Shown here piece by piece: positions 33,559 to 40,943 of a stretch of 64,000 nucleotides of DNA. The translations under genes and the position numbers were made by a program. The stretch covers positions 2,790,001 through 2,854,000 of the forward strand of contig OZ251577.1 in assembly GCA_965243805.1 (NCBI GenBank). The letters run 5' to 3'. The number at the start of each line of letters is the position of its first letter. Position 1 is the first letter of the stretch. The notes beneath the pieces are model-generated. The model worked only from the letters and a program-made list of their open reading frames with translations. It had not been told where the DNA came from and did no database searches. This stretch comes from CATQHQ01 sp965243805. GTDB taxonomy: Bacteria > Gemmatimonadota > Gemmatimonadetes > Longimicrobiales > Gaopeijiaceae.

Positions 33559-33995
33559 CCCGCTTCGTCGATCATTGCGGCGGCGCGGATCACCAAGTTG
33601 CGGGTGTCCCGGTAGGGGATCTTGCGGGCGGCCTCCCACAGCGGGAACCACCGGCACTCGGTGATCCCCTCGGCCTTCTGTGGCGTCGGATCGCCCGTGC
33701 GGCTTCGCATCAAGAAGAAGGTGCAGCGCTTCTGCACTCGGCGGGCGCCCCGGCGGAAGGCCCACTCGACGGTGCCGAGCCGGGGTCCCATGGCGTCGGG
33801 CGAGAGGCCCGTCTCCTCGCCGACCTCCCGGACCGCGGCCGCCTCCTCGCTCTCGCCGGGCTCCAGGTGGCCCTTGGGGAGACCCCACTTTCCGTAGGGG
33901 TCTCGGATCACCAAGGCATTCCACGCTCCATTCTGGTAGCGCACCAGCACGCCGCCTGCGCTGTGTTCGACCCGGTCTTGGACGCCGTGAGCCAT
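33552..33995 (-). CDS. Nudix hydrolase
   Basis: A 147-residue hydrolase of nucleoside diphosphate-linked compounds. The full Nudix box GHLEPGESEEAAAVREVGEETGL (positions about 55-77: G-x5-E-x7-R-E-x2-E-E-x-G-x) is intact, preceded by PYGKWGLPK. The WGLPKGHLEPGE context resembles diadenosine polyphosphate and MutT-like pyrophosphohydrolases, but the substrate is not determined. It lies 35 nt after the mlaD stop and overlaps the transporter downstream. Confidence 0.92.
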   Translation of the reverse strand: MAHGVQDRVEHSAGGVLVRYQNGAWNALVIRDPYGKWGLPKGHLEPGESEEAAAVREVGEETGLSPDAMGPRLGTVEWAFRRGARRVQKRCTFFLMRSRTGDPTPQKAEGITECRWFPLWEAARKIPYRDTRNLVIRAAAMIDEAGW

Positions 33996-34017
33996 CTCCG
34001 CCGCTTCCTCCCCTCTT

Positions 34018-34047
34018 AGAACACCGAGAACTAGAACACCGAGAACC
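34018..34047. repeat. 15-bp tandem repeat duplicating the mlaD stop region
   Basis: agaacaccgagaact at 34018 and agaacaccgagaacc at 34033. On the minus strand the last codons of mlaD (FSVF-stop) are followed by a second copy of the same coding end and stop in the same frame. Confidence 0.8.
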
Positions 34048-35017
34048 GCAGGTAGCGGCCCGGGTTCTCTTGAATGTCTGCCAAGAGCGCCCGCATCTCG
34101 GCCACTGCCGCGAACGCCTCGTCCGCCAGCGCCGGGTCCGAGAGCAGTCGCGCCACCGTCCCGTCGCCCTCCTCCGCAGCCGTCATCAGCCGGTCCAGGC
34201 GGGCGAAGGTGGAGTCGGCGCGTTGGGCGGCGCCGCGGAAGTCTTCCAGCGACGAATCCAGGCGACCGGTCAGCGCGCGCAAGTTGGCGGCGGCGACCCC
34301 GGCGTCGGCCATCAGCGTCTCCACATCGGCGGCGGCCACGATCCCGTCCACCCGTTCGAACGACTCTCGTGCGGCCCGGGCCGCCGCTCCCAGCTCATGG
34401 GCCGACTCGTCGAAGCCGTCCGCCAGCTGGTTGAAGCGCTCGGCCTGCTGGTGCACGACTTCGGAGAGCCCCTGGCTGAGCTCCTCGATGTTGCTGATCG
34501 CGCGGGCCACGTTCTGGGCCGTCTCCTCGGTGAAGGCGATCTGAAACCGCTCGGAGATTGTCGCCAGGTTGCCGGCGATCTCGTCGGCGGCGGCGGTCAG
34601 TCGCGACATGTCCGGGAGCACGGCGGCGGGAAGCATCTCCTCGCCCGGATACTGCAGAAACGCCATGCGGGGGAAGTCGCTCTGGGTGACGATCTCGGCG
34701 TGCCAGTCGCCGAACATCGACTCGGGCGAGAGCAGCACTGCGGCGTCGTCCGGCAGGGCCAGTTCGGCTTCCACCGTCATCTCCACCAGCACTGCGTCCC
34801 CGCTGGGCGCCACCGAAACCGTCTCGACCTTCCCCACGTTCACGCCGCGAAACTTCACCGAGGCGCCTTCCGCCAGCTGGCCGACCCCGGTCGCCGCCGT
34901 CCGCAAGGTGCGTCCTTCCGCGCCCCAGCCGCCCTTGAGCCATATGGTGCCGACCACTCCGACGGCGATGCCCAGCAGCACCACCGCACCGACCAGCGCC
35001 TCTCGTCCTCGGTTCAT
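34031..35017 (-). CDS. mlaD: MlaD/MCE family lipid transport substrate-binding protein
   Basis: A 328-residue periplasmic MCE protein anchored by one N-terminal helix (ALVGAVVLLGIAVGVVGTIWL). A single MCE domain follows (GQLAEGASVKFRGVNVGKVE, VEMTVEAELALPDDAAVLL), then a long helical C-terminal region (residues about 130-320) likely forming coiled coil. It works with the MlaE permease and MlaF ATPase to move phospholipids or other lipids between the inner and outer membranes. It overlaps mlaF by 4 bp. The C-terminal helical extension is longer than E. coli MlaD (183 residues) and may form a tube, as in YebT/PqiB; this is inferred. Confidence 0.9.
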   Translation of the reverse strand: MNRGREALVGAVVLLGIAVGVVGTIWLKGGWGAEGRTLRTAATGVGQLAEGASVKFRGVNVGKVETVSVAPSGDAVLVEMTVEAELALPDDAAVLLSPESMFGDWHAEIVTQSDFPRMAFLQYPGEEMLPAAVLPDMSRLTAAADEIAGNLATISERFQIAFTEETAQNVARAISNIEELSQGLSEVVHQQAERFNQLADGFDESAHELGAAARAARESFERVDGIVAAADVETLMADAGVAAANLRALTGRLDSSLEDFRGAAQRADSTFARLDRLMTAAEEGDGTVARLLSDPALADEAFAAVAEMRALLADIQENPGRYLRFSVF

Positions 35018-35844
35018 CCGTTGCCTCCGTGATCTGGTTCGCGGTCTTCCTCGGCGCTGTGGGCGCCGCTGTGGGCGTGGGCGTCGCTGTCGTGGGTGCC
35101 GCTGTGGGCGTAGAGCTCAGGGTCTCCGTCGACGAAGCCGCGCAGCACCGGGTCCGTCGCCGTTCGCGCCTCCTGGGGCGTGCCGGCGAAGCGGGCTCTG
35201 CCGTCGTGAAGGAAAACGACTCGGTCGGCAACCCGAAAGGCGCTGGTCATGTCGTGGGTGACCACCACGCCGGTAACGCCCAACTCCCGCTTCATGCGCA
35301 AGATCAGGCGGTCGATCACCGTGGTGGTGACCGGGTCCAGGCCCGTGGTGGGCTCGTCGTACAGCAGGTACTTGGGTGAGGCTGCGATCGCCCGGGCCAG
35401 CCCCGCGCGCTTCCGCTGGCCTCCGCTGAGCTGCGCCGGATAGCGGTCCTCCATCCCCTCCAGCTCCACCAGGGACAGGCACTCGTCCACCCGCTCCCGG
35501 ATGCGGTCCTGGTCCCATCCGGGGATGCGCCGCAGTCCCATCCCCACATTCTCGCCGATCGTCATGGAGTCGAAGAGGGCGGCGAACTGGAAGACGTAGC
35601 CGATCCGGCGGCGCAGCTCGACCGTCTCCCGTCGGCTCATCTCCGTGACCGGCTTCCCATCCACCACCACCGACCCCTGGTCGGGGCGCAGCAGTCCCAC
35701 CATATGCTTGAGGAGGACCGACTTGCCGGTGCCGGAGGGTCCCAGCACCGCCAGCGTCTCGCCGTCGTCCACGTGGAGGCTCATCCCGCGCAGCACCTTC
35801 TTGGGGCCGAACGCCTTGTGCACCCCGCGCAACGAGATGCTCAC
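35014..35844 (-). CDS. mlaF: MlaF-type lipid ABC transporter ATP-binding protein
   Basis: ABC ATPase of 276 residues with Walker A GPSGTGKSVLLKH, Q-loop YVFQFAALFDSMT (the FAALFDSMT form is typical of MlaF), signature LSGGQRKRAGLARA, Walker B YLLYDEPTTGLDP and H-loop VVTHDM. It starts at GTG 35844, overlapping the mlaE stop by 4 bp. The C-terminal tail is His/Ser/Asp-rich (HSGTHDSDAHAHSGAH), encoded by a short repetitive stretch, unlike E. coli MlaF. It energises the MlaE/MlaD lipid transport system. Confidence 0.93.
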   Translation of the reverse strand: MSISLRGVHKAFGPKKVLRGMSLHVDDGETLAVLGPSGTGKSVLLKHMVGLLRPDQGSVVVDGKPVTEMSRRETVELRRRIGYVFQFAALFDSMTIGENVGMGLRRIPGWDQDRIRERVDECLSLVELEGMEDRYPAQLSGGQRKRAGLARAIAASPKYLLYDEPTTGLDPVTTTVIDRLILRMKRELGVTGVVVTHDMTSAFRVADRVVFLHDGRARFAGTPQEARTATDPVLRGFVDGDPELYAHSGTHDSDAHAHSGAHSAEEDREPDHGGNG

Positions 35845-36623
35845 AGCAGCGTCGCCGCCCAGAAGGCGTCCAGCGCCAGGATGATCATGCTGGCGGCCAC
35901 CACGGTGCGGGTCGCGGCGGCACCCACGCCCTGGGCCCCACCGGTTGCGGCCAGCCCGAAGAAGCAGCCCGTGCCCGTCACCACCGCGCCGAAGGAGACC
36001 GACTTGATGACCGCGAACCACACGTCCCAGCTGTCGAAGAAGAGGCGCAGGCCCTTCACGAACTCGGTCGACGACATGTCCAGCAGCTGGAGCGCGGTGA
36101 CCCAGCCGGAAGCGATCCCCAGCGCCACCGCCAGGAGCACCACCACGGGGAACATGAGGGTGCCCGCCAGCACACGGGGCACCACCAGGTACGCCACTGG
36201 GTCGTAGGCCAGCGTCTCCAGCGCGTCCACCTGCTCTGTGACCCGCATCGTGCCCAGCTCCGCCGAGATGGCAGCGCCGACTCGGCCCGCCAAGGTGAGG
36301 CCGGTCAGCACGGGTCCCAGCTCCAAGATCGTCACCTTGCCCACGAGGGTGCCCACGAAGTACAGCGGGATCGTCCCCGTCAGCGTGTAGGACGCCTGCA
36401 AGGACATGACGATCCCGGTGAAGGTGGCGATGAAGAGCGCGATGGGGACCGAAGCCACGCCGACCCGCGCCATCTGCGGAATCAGGCCGGGTCCCCAGGT
36501 GCCGCCGGCACCCAAGGCTCGGACCGCCGCGACTAGGAGAAGCCATGCCCGACCGGCCGAAGCCAGCACGGACAGGGCCGCCCGCCCCACGGCGGCCAAA
36601 GCGGCGATCGGTGCGTCGATCAT
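35841..36623 (-). CDS. mlaE: MlaE family lipid ABC transporter permease
   Basis: A 260-residue permease with 5-6 membrane segments and the MlaE hallmarks: GTFTGIVMSLQASYTL-like sequence (ATFTGIVMSLQASYTL), GRVGAAISAELGTMRVTEQVDALE, DPVAYLVVPRVLAG and VKSVSFGAVVTGTGCFFG. First gene of mlaEFD on the minus strand, divergent from rho. A TATCAT sequence ends only 5 nt before the ATG, so a leaderless or very short-leader transcript is possible. Confidence 0.94.
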   Translation of the reverse strand: MIDAPIAALAAVGRAALSVLASAGRAWLLLVAAVRALGAGGTWGPGLIPQMARVGVASVPIALFIATFTGIVMSLQASYTLTGTIPLYFVGTLVGKVTILELGPVLTGLTLAGRVGAAISAELGTMRVTEQVDALETLAYDPVAYLVVPRVLAGTLMFPVVVLLAVALGIASGWVTALQLLDMSSTEFVKGLRLFFDSWDVWFAVIKSVSFGAVVTGTGCFFGLAATGGAQGVGAAATRTVVAASMIILALDAFWAATLL

Positions 36624-36658
36624 CGAGAATGATAACGAGGGCGGGGCACTTGACCTTC

Positions 36659-36700
36659 CTGGAACGGGGCGTCATCGTTCTGGAACGGGGCGTCATCGCT
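36659..36700. repeat. 21-bp tandem repeat (2 copies) in the mlaE-rho intergenic region
   Basis: ctggaacggggcgtcatcgtt at 36659 and ctggaacggggcgtcatcgct at 36680, one mismatch. They lie in the divergent promoter region, so the duplication could change spacing of regulatory sites. Confidence 0.85.
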
Positions 36701-36765
36701 TCCGCACCGGGCGGCTTCTCTTCGCCCGATCTTTCCGCTGGCCCTCTTCGGGCCGCAGCTACCAT

Positions 36766-38103
36766 ATGGACGTCTTCGAACTCAAGAACAGCACCGTAGC
36801 CGAACTCCAAGGCTATGCGGAATCGCTGAACATCCCGCACGACGCCGGGCTCCGCAAGCAAGACTTGATCTTCCGGATCTACGAGGGGCTTGCTCGCCGG
36901 GACGAGGCGCCGCGGATCGAAGGCGTGCTGGACGTGATGCCCGACGGAGCCGGGTTCCTGAGGTCGGCGGAGTGGAACTACCTCCAAGGTCCCGACGACG
37001 TGTTCGTCGCGCCCGAACAGATCCGTTCGCTGGGGCTGCGGCGGGGCGACTTGGTGGCCGGATTCCTGCGGCCGCCGACCCGAGGCGACCGGCGGCTGAT
37101 CCTGAAGGCGGTCGAGCGCGTCAACGGAAGCGAGCCCGGTGCCTTGCAGGAGCGCCCGACGTTCGAGGAGATGCGTCCCTGGTACCCCGTGCGACGGCTG
37201 ACGCTGGAAACCCCCGGGGGCGATGTGGGGATGCGCATGATCGACCTGGTGGCGCCGGTAGGCCGTGGCCAGCGGGGCCTGATCGTCTCCCCTCCGAAGG
37301 CCGGCAAGACGACGATCCTGCGGAAGATCGCCCAGGCGGTGATGGCCAACCACCCGGAGGTCGTGGTGGTGGTGCTGCTCATCGACGAGCGGCCGGAGGA
37401 GGTGACCGAGATGCGGGAGTGCGTTCGCGGCGAGGTGGTGGCCTCCACCTTCGACGAGCGGCCGGCTCGGCACCGGCAGGTGGCGGAGATGACGTTGGAG
37501 AAGGCGAAGAGGCAGGTGGAGAACGGCCGCGACGTGGTGATCCTCCTGGACTCGATCACGCGGCTGGCGCGGGCCTACAACTCCCTGGCGCGGCATTCGG
37601 GGCGGATCCTCTCCGGGGGCGTGGACGCCTACGCGCTCCAGAGGCCCAAGCGATTCTTCGGATCGGCTCGGACCTTCGGAGGGGCGCCTGCGGCCAGGGG
37701 GGCTTGGCCAGCGGCCGGCGGCACGCCCAACATCGGCGGCACGCCCGACACCGGCGACCCGCGGCCGGGAGGCTCCCTCACCATCGTGGCCACAGCCCTA
37801 GTGGAGACGGGCAGCCGCATGGACGAGGTGATCTTCGAGGAGTTCAAGGGAACGGGGAACATGGAGCTGGTGCTGGACCGAGAGGCGGCGGACCAGCGCA
37901 TCTTCCCGGCGATCGATCTGAACCGTTCCGGCACCCGGCGAGAGGAGCTGCTGCTGTCGCCGAAGGAACTCAACCGTGTCTACCTGCTTCGCAACTTCCT
38001 TGCAGAGATGCCCGCGCCGGAGGCCGTCAGCTTTCTGACGGATCGGCTGGCGCGCCATTCGACCAACGCCGAGTTCCTGGCGGCGATGGCGGCGGGGGAG
38101 TAG
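36766..38103 (+). CDS. rho: Transcription termination factor Rho with a Gly/Pro-rich insert
   Basis: RNA-dependent helicase of 445 residues. It has the N-terminal Rho domain (ELKNSTVAELQGYAESL), the primary RNA-binding segment (GVLDVMPDGAGFLRS, DDVFVAPEQIRSLGLRRGD), Walker A VSPPKAGKTTILRK, Walker B DVVILLDSITRLARAYN and the hexamer-interface LVETGSRMDEVIFEEFKGTG. Between GSAR and GGSLTI (residues about 303-334) there are about 28 extra residues rich in Gly, Pro and Thr, including GGTPNI/GGTPDT from an 18-bp tandem repeat; E. coli Rho has only NVEE there. It starts at ATG 36766; the open frame upstream is intergenic. Confidence 0.95.
   Translation: MDVFELKNSTVAELQGYAESLNIPHDAGLRKQDLIFRIYEGLARRDEAPRIEGVLDVMPDGAGFLRSAEWNYLQGPDDVFVAPEQIRSLGLRRGDLVAGFLRPPTRGDRRLILKAVERVNGSEPGALQERPTFEEMRPWYPVRRLTLETPGGDVGMRMIDLVAPVGRGQRGLIVSPPKAGKTTILRKIAQAVMANHPEVVVVVLLIDERPEEVTEMRECVRGEVVASTFDERPARHRQVAEMTLEKAKRQVENGRDVVILLDSITRLARAYNSLARHSGRILSGGVDAYALQRPKRFFGSARTFGGAPAARGAWPAAGGTPNIGGTPDTGDPRPGGSLTIVATALVETGSRMDEVIFEEFKGTGNMELVLDREAADQRIFPAIDLNRSGTRREELLLSPKELNRVYLLRNFLAEMPAPEAVSFLTDRLARHSTNAEFLAAMAAGE
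37717..37752. repeat. 18-bp tandem repeat (2 copies) inside the rho insert
   Basis: ggcggcacgcccaacatc and ggcggcacgcccgacacc are adjacent and in frame, and a third degenerate copy follows. They encode part of the unusual insert in Rho. Confidence 0.85.
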
Positions 38104-38132
38104 TGCGGTAGCCCGTCAGCTCGTGCGGTAGC
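38103..38132. repeat. Direct repeat with 20-bp period between convergent rho and phosphoribosyltransferase genes
   Basis: gtgcggtagc occurs at 38103 and 38123, spanning both convergent stop codons. No hairpin terminator was seen in this short gap. Confidence 0.7.
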
Positions 38133-38682
38133 GAGGGTTCACCACGAAGTCGCTGCCCTCGAAGACCTTGCGGTCCCACGGGTAGACCAGCGTCGCGTCC
38201 GTGGCGAGGGCGAAGTAGTCGGGCTTGTACCCTCGGGGACGCGCGAAGCAGGTGGCCGTGCGCACCTCGGCAGGGCCCAGGTCCCGAACGGCGGCCAGTG
38301 CCAAGCGCAGTGTGTCGCCGGAGGTGGTGACCTCGTCCACGATCAGGACGCGCTTGCCCCGGGCCTGAGGGGGCGCTGCCGACAGTATCGCGGGTCGCTG
38401 GCGGACGACCTTGCCCGCCTCCCGTCGGCTGATCTGCAAGGAGAAGAAGTCTCTGCGCATCATCGACGCCACCACGGCTCCCGGGATCGCGCCCGCTCGG
38501 GCGACGCCGATCACGACCTCCGGGTCGAAGCCGCCGGCCACCTTGAGCGCCAGCGCCCGGCAGAGCTCGCCAAACATCTCCCACGAAAGCGACAGCAGAT
38601 CGTCGCCAAGCTCCGCCGTCGAACCCGGACGGCCCCGCCGACCGATCGCGACGTCGTAGTCGCCTTCCGAAGTTCGCGCCAT
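38116..38682 (-). CDS. Phosphoribosyltransferase family protein
   Basis: A 188-residue type I phosphoribosyltransferase. The PRPP-binding motif VLIVDEVTTSGDTL is clear, with VVIGVARAGAIPG and FFSLQISRREAGK as in hypoxanthine/xanthine-guanine PRTases of the gpt-like class. I chose the ATG at 38682 (MARTSEGDYD); the open frame begins at 38742. Substrate purine cannot be assigned; the family also includes regulators of unknown substrate. It is convergent with rho and downstream of the E1 fusion gene. Confidence 0.85.
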   Translation of the reverse strand: MARTSEGDYDVAIGRRGRPGSTAELGDDLLSLSWEMFGELCRALALKVAGGFDPEVVIGVARAGAIPGAVVASMMRRDFFSLQISRREAGKVVRQRPAILSAAPPQARGKRVLIVDEVTTSGDTLRLALAAVRDLGPAEVRTATCFARPRGYKPDYFALATDATLVYPWDRKVFEGSDFVVNPRYRTS

Positions 38683-38751
38683 GGATTTCCTCACTTGATA
38701 GGGGGCGTCGGGACTCTGCAATCTAGGGGCGTTGGGACCCATCTACCACTT

Positions 38752-40905
38752 CTACCACTCCGCCAGAGCCAGCACCCCCTCCAGCACGTCCTCCACCTGG
38801 GGCAGGGTGACCTTCTCCATCTCGGGCGAGTAGGACACCCACGTGTCCATGGCGCCGACACGCCGCACGGGGCCGTCCAGCCAGGGGAAGAGCTCGTCGG
38901 CGGCTTGGGCGGCGATCTCGGCCCCGAGTCCGAACGTCACGGCGTCCTCATGAGCGACCAGAAGCTTGCCAGTGCGCCGGACCGACGCCGCCACCGTCTC
39001 CATATCCAGGGGCGCCAGGGTTCGCAGGTCGATCACTTCCGCGCTCACGCCATAGCGGTCCTCGGCGATCCGGGCCGCGTCCATCGAGCGCTTCACCAAC
39101 GCGCCGCAGGCGGCGACCGTCAGCTCCCGGCCGGGGCGGAGCACCTTCGCCTTGCCGAAGGGCACCATGTACTCGGGACCCGGGTACGCGCCCTTGTTGT
39201 GCACCTGCCGGTACAGGTGCTTGTGCTCCAAGAAGAGCACCGGGTCGTCGCAGCGGATGGCGGTGCGCAGGAGGCCGTTGGCGTCCAGGGCGTTGGACGG
39301 CAAGACGACACGCAAGCCGGGCGTGTGTGTGAAGAGGGTCGCGCCGGTCTGGGAGTGGTAGATCCCGCCCTTGATGTAGCCTCCGTAGGTGGTGCGCACG
39401 ACCACGGGCGCCGACCACTGGCCCGCCGAGCGGTAGCGCATCGTGGCCAGTTCGTTGCGCAGCTGCATGAACGCCGGCCAGATGTAGTCGAAGAACTGGA
39501 TCTCGATCACGGGTTTCAGCCCCCGGGCCGCCATCCCCACCGCGCGCCCCACGATGTTCGCCTCCGCCAAGGGGGCATTGTACACCCGCTCGCCGCCGAA
39601 GCGGGCCTGAAGGCCATGGGTGACCTTGAAGACGCCGCCCTTGCCCTTGACTTCGCCCAAGGCGTCCTCCCGAGACGCGTCCGCTACGTCCTGGCCGAAC
39701 ACGACGATCCGGGGGTCGCGCCGCATCTCGTCGCGGAGGCAACGATTCAGCAGGTCCACCATCGTCAGAGGCCGGTCGTCCTCCACCGCAGGTCGGTCCT
39801 CCGTGTCGAACTCTTCGCTGCACGGGTCCACGCTCTCGGAGAAGAGCCACTTGGTCGCGGTCTCGGGCCGGGGCTGGGGATGCTCCATCGCTCGGTCCGC
39901 CTGGGCCGCCACTTCGACCTTCACCTCCGCCTCGAGCCGGTCGAGCTGGTCCTCTGTGGCCGCCCCGGCATCGATCAGGAGCCGCCGAGTCCGAGGCAGA
40001 GGGTCGCGACGGTCCTGCTTGGCGCGCTCCGCCGCCGACCGGTAGAGGGACTCGTCGTCGGAGGCGGAGTGGGAGTAGGGCCGGGTGGTGTGGGCATGGA
40101 GCAGGGCCGGCCCCCGTCGCGCGCGGCACCAAGCCACAACCTCGCCGGAGGCCCGCCAGCTCTCCAGCACGTCGGTTCCGTCGCACTCGACGATCTTCAG
40201 GTCGGGAAACCCGGCGAGAAGCCGCGACACGTTGCCCCCCGCCGTCTGCACCTCGACAGGCACCGAGATCGCGTACTCGTTGTCCTCCACCAAGAAGAGG
40301 ACCGGCAGCTTCAGATTGCAGGCGGTGTTGAGCGCCTCCCAGAACTCGCCCTGGGAAGTGGTGCCGTCGCCTGCGCAACAGAGGACCAGCTCGTCGGAGG
40401 CGAAGCTGCCCACGTGCCTGCGCAGCTCGGGGCGCCTCTCCGCCCGAAGACCGGCCTCCGCGGTGCCCACGGCGTGCAGGAACTGGGTTCCCGTCGGCGA
40501 CGAGGCGGACACGATGTTAAAGCGCCTGTCGCCGAAGTGGGCGGGCATCTGCCGTCCGCCGCTGTTGGGGTCCGCTGCCGCCCCCATGCCCTGGAGGAAG
40601 TGGTCCTGGGGAGACTGTCCCAGCGCCAGCGCCAGCGCTCGGTCCCGGTAGTACAGGTAGAACCAGTCGCACTTGGGGTCGAGCCACTCGGCGAGCGCAA
40701 CCTGAACCGCTTCATGTCCCGCGCCTGCGATCTGGAAGAAGACCTTGCCCTGCTTCTGGAGCGCCACTTCCCGGTCGTCGATCGCACGCGCGGTGACGAT
40801 CGTTCGGTACCACCGCAACAGCGTCTCGTGGCTGGGGAGCTCCGGCTCTGCCCCTGTGGGTTCGGCCCCCGTGTCCGCTTCCATCTCCCGCTCCAGCGTC
40901 GCCAT
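38752..40905 (-). CDS. 2-oxoacid dehydrogenase E1, fused alpha and beta subunits (branched-chain type)
   Basis: A single 717-residue protein containing both E1 halves. The alpha part (residues about 25-350) has the thiamine diphosphate motif AGDGTTSQGEFWEAL (179-193) to EDNEYAIS (208-215) and YLYYRDRALALALG. The beta part starts near 388 (TMVDLLNRCLRDEMRRD) with VFGQDVADASREDALGEVKG, NAPLAEANIVGRAVGMA and FLEHKHLYRQ. Separate alpha and beta genes are the usual arrangement; fused forms occur in Bacteroidetes and relatives. It decarboxylates branched-chain 2-oxoacids and acylates the E2 lipoyl domain. E2 is not in the window; an E3 gene is at 1-991. Confidence 0.92.
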   Translation of the reverse strand: MATLEREMEADTGAEPTGAEPELPSHETLLRWYRTIVTARAIDDREVALQKQGKVFFQIAGAGHEAVQVALAEWLDPKCDWFYLYYRDRALALALGQSPQDHFLQGMGAAADPNSGGRQMPAHFGDRRFNIVSASSPTGTQFLHAVGTAEAGLRAERRPELRRHVGSFASDELVLCCAGDGTTSQGEFWEALNTACNLKLPVLFLVEDNEYAISVPVEVQTAGGNVSRLLAGFPDLKIVECDGTDVLESWRASGEVVAWCRARRGPALLHAHTTRPYSHSASDDESLYRSAAERAKQDRRDPLPRTRRLLIDAGAATEDQLDRLEAEVKVEVAAQADRAMEHPQPRPETATKWLFSESVDPCSEEFDTEDRPAVEDDRPLTMVDLLNRCLRDEMRRDPRIVVFGQDVADASREDALGEVKGKGGVFKVTHGLQARFGGERVYNAPLAEANIVGRAVGMAARGLKPVIEIQFFDYIWPAFMQLRNELATMRYRSAGQWSAPVVVRTTYGGYIKGGIYHSQTGATLFTHTPGLRVVLPSNALDANGLLRTAIRCDDPVLFLEHKHLYRQVHNKGAYPGPEYMVPFGKAKVLRPGRELTVAACGALVKRSMDAARIAEDRYGVSAEVIDLRTLAPLDMETVAASVRRTGKLLVAHEDAVTFGLGAEIAAQAADELFPWLDGPVRRVGAMDTWVSYSPEMEKVTLPQVEDVLEGVLALAEW

Positions 40906-40943
40906 CGCGGCTCCCAAGTCCTCGCTCTCGCTTTGCCCTCGGC

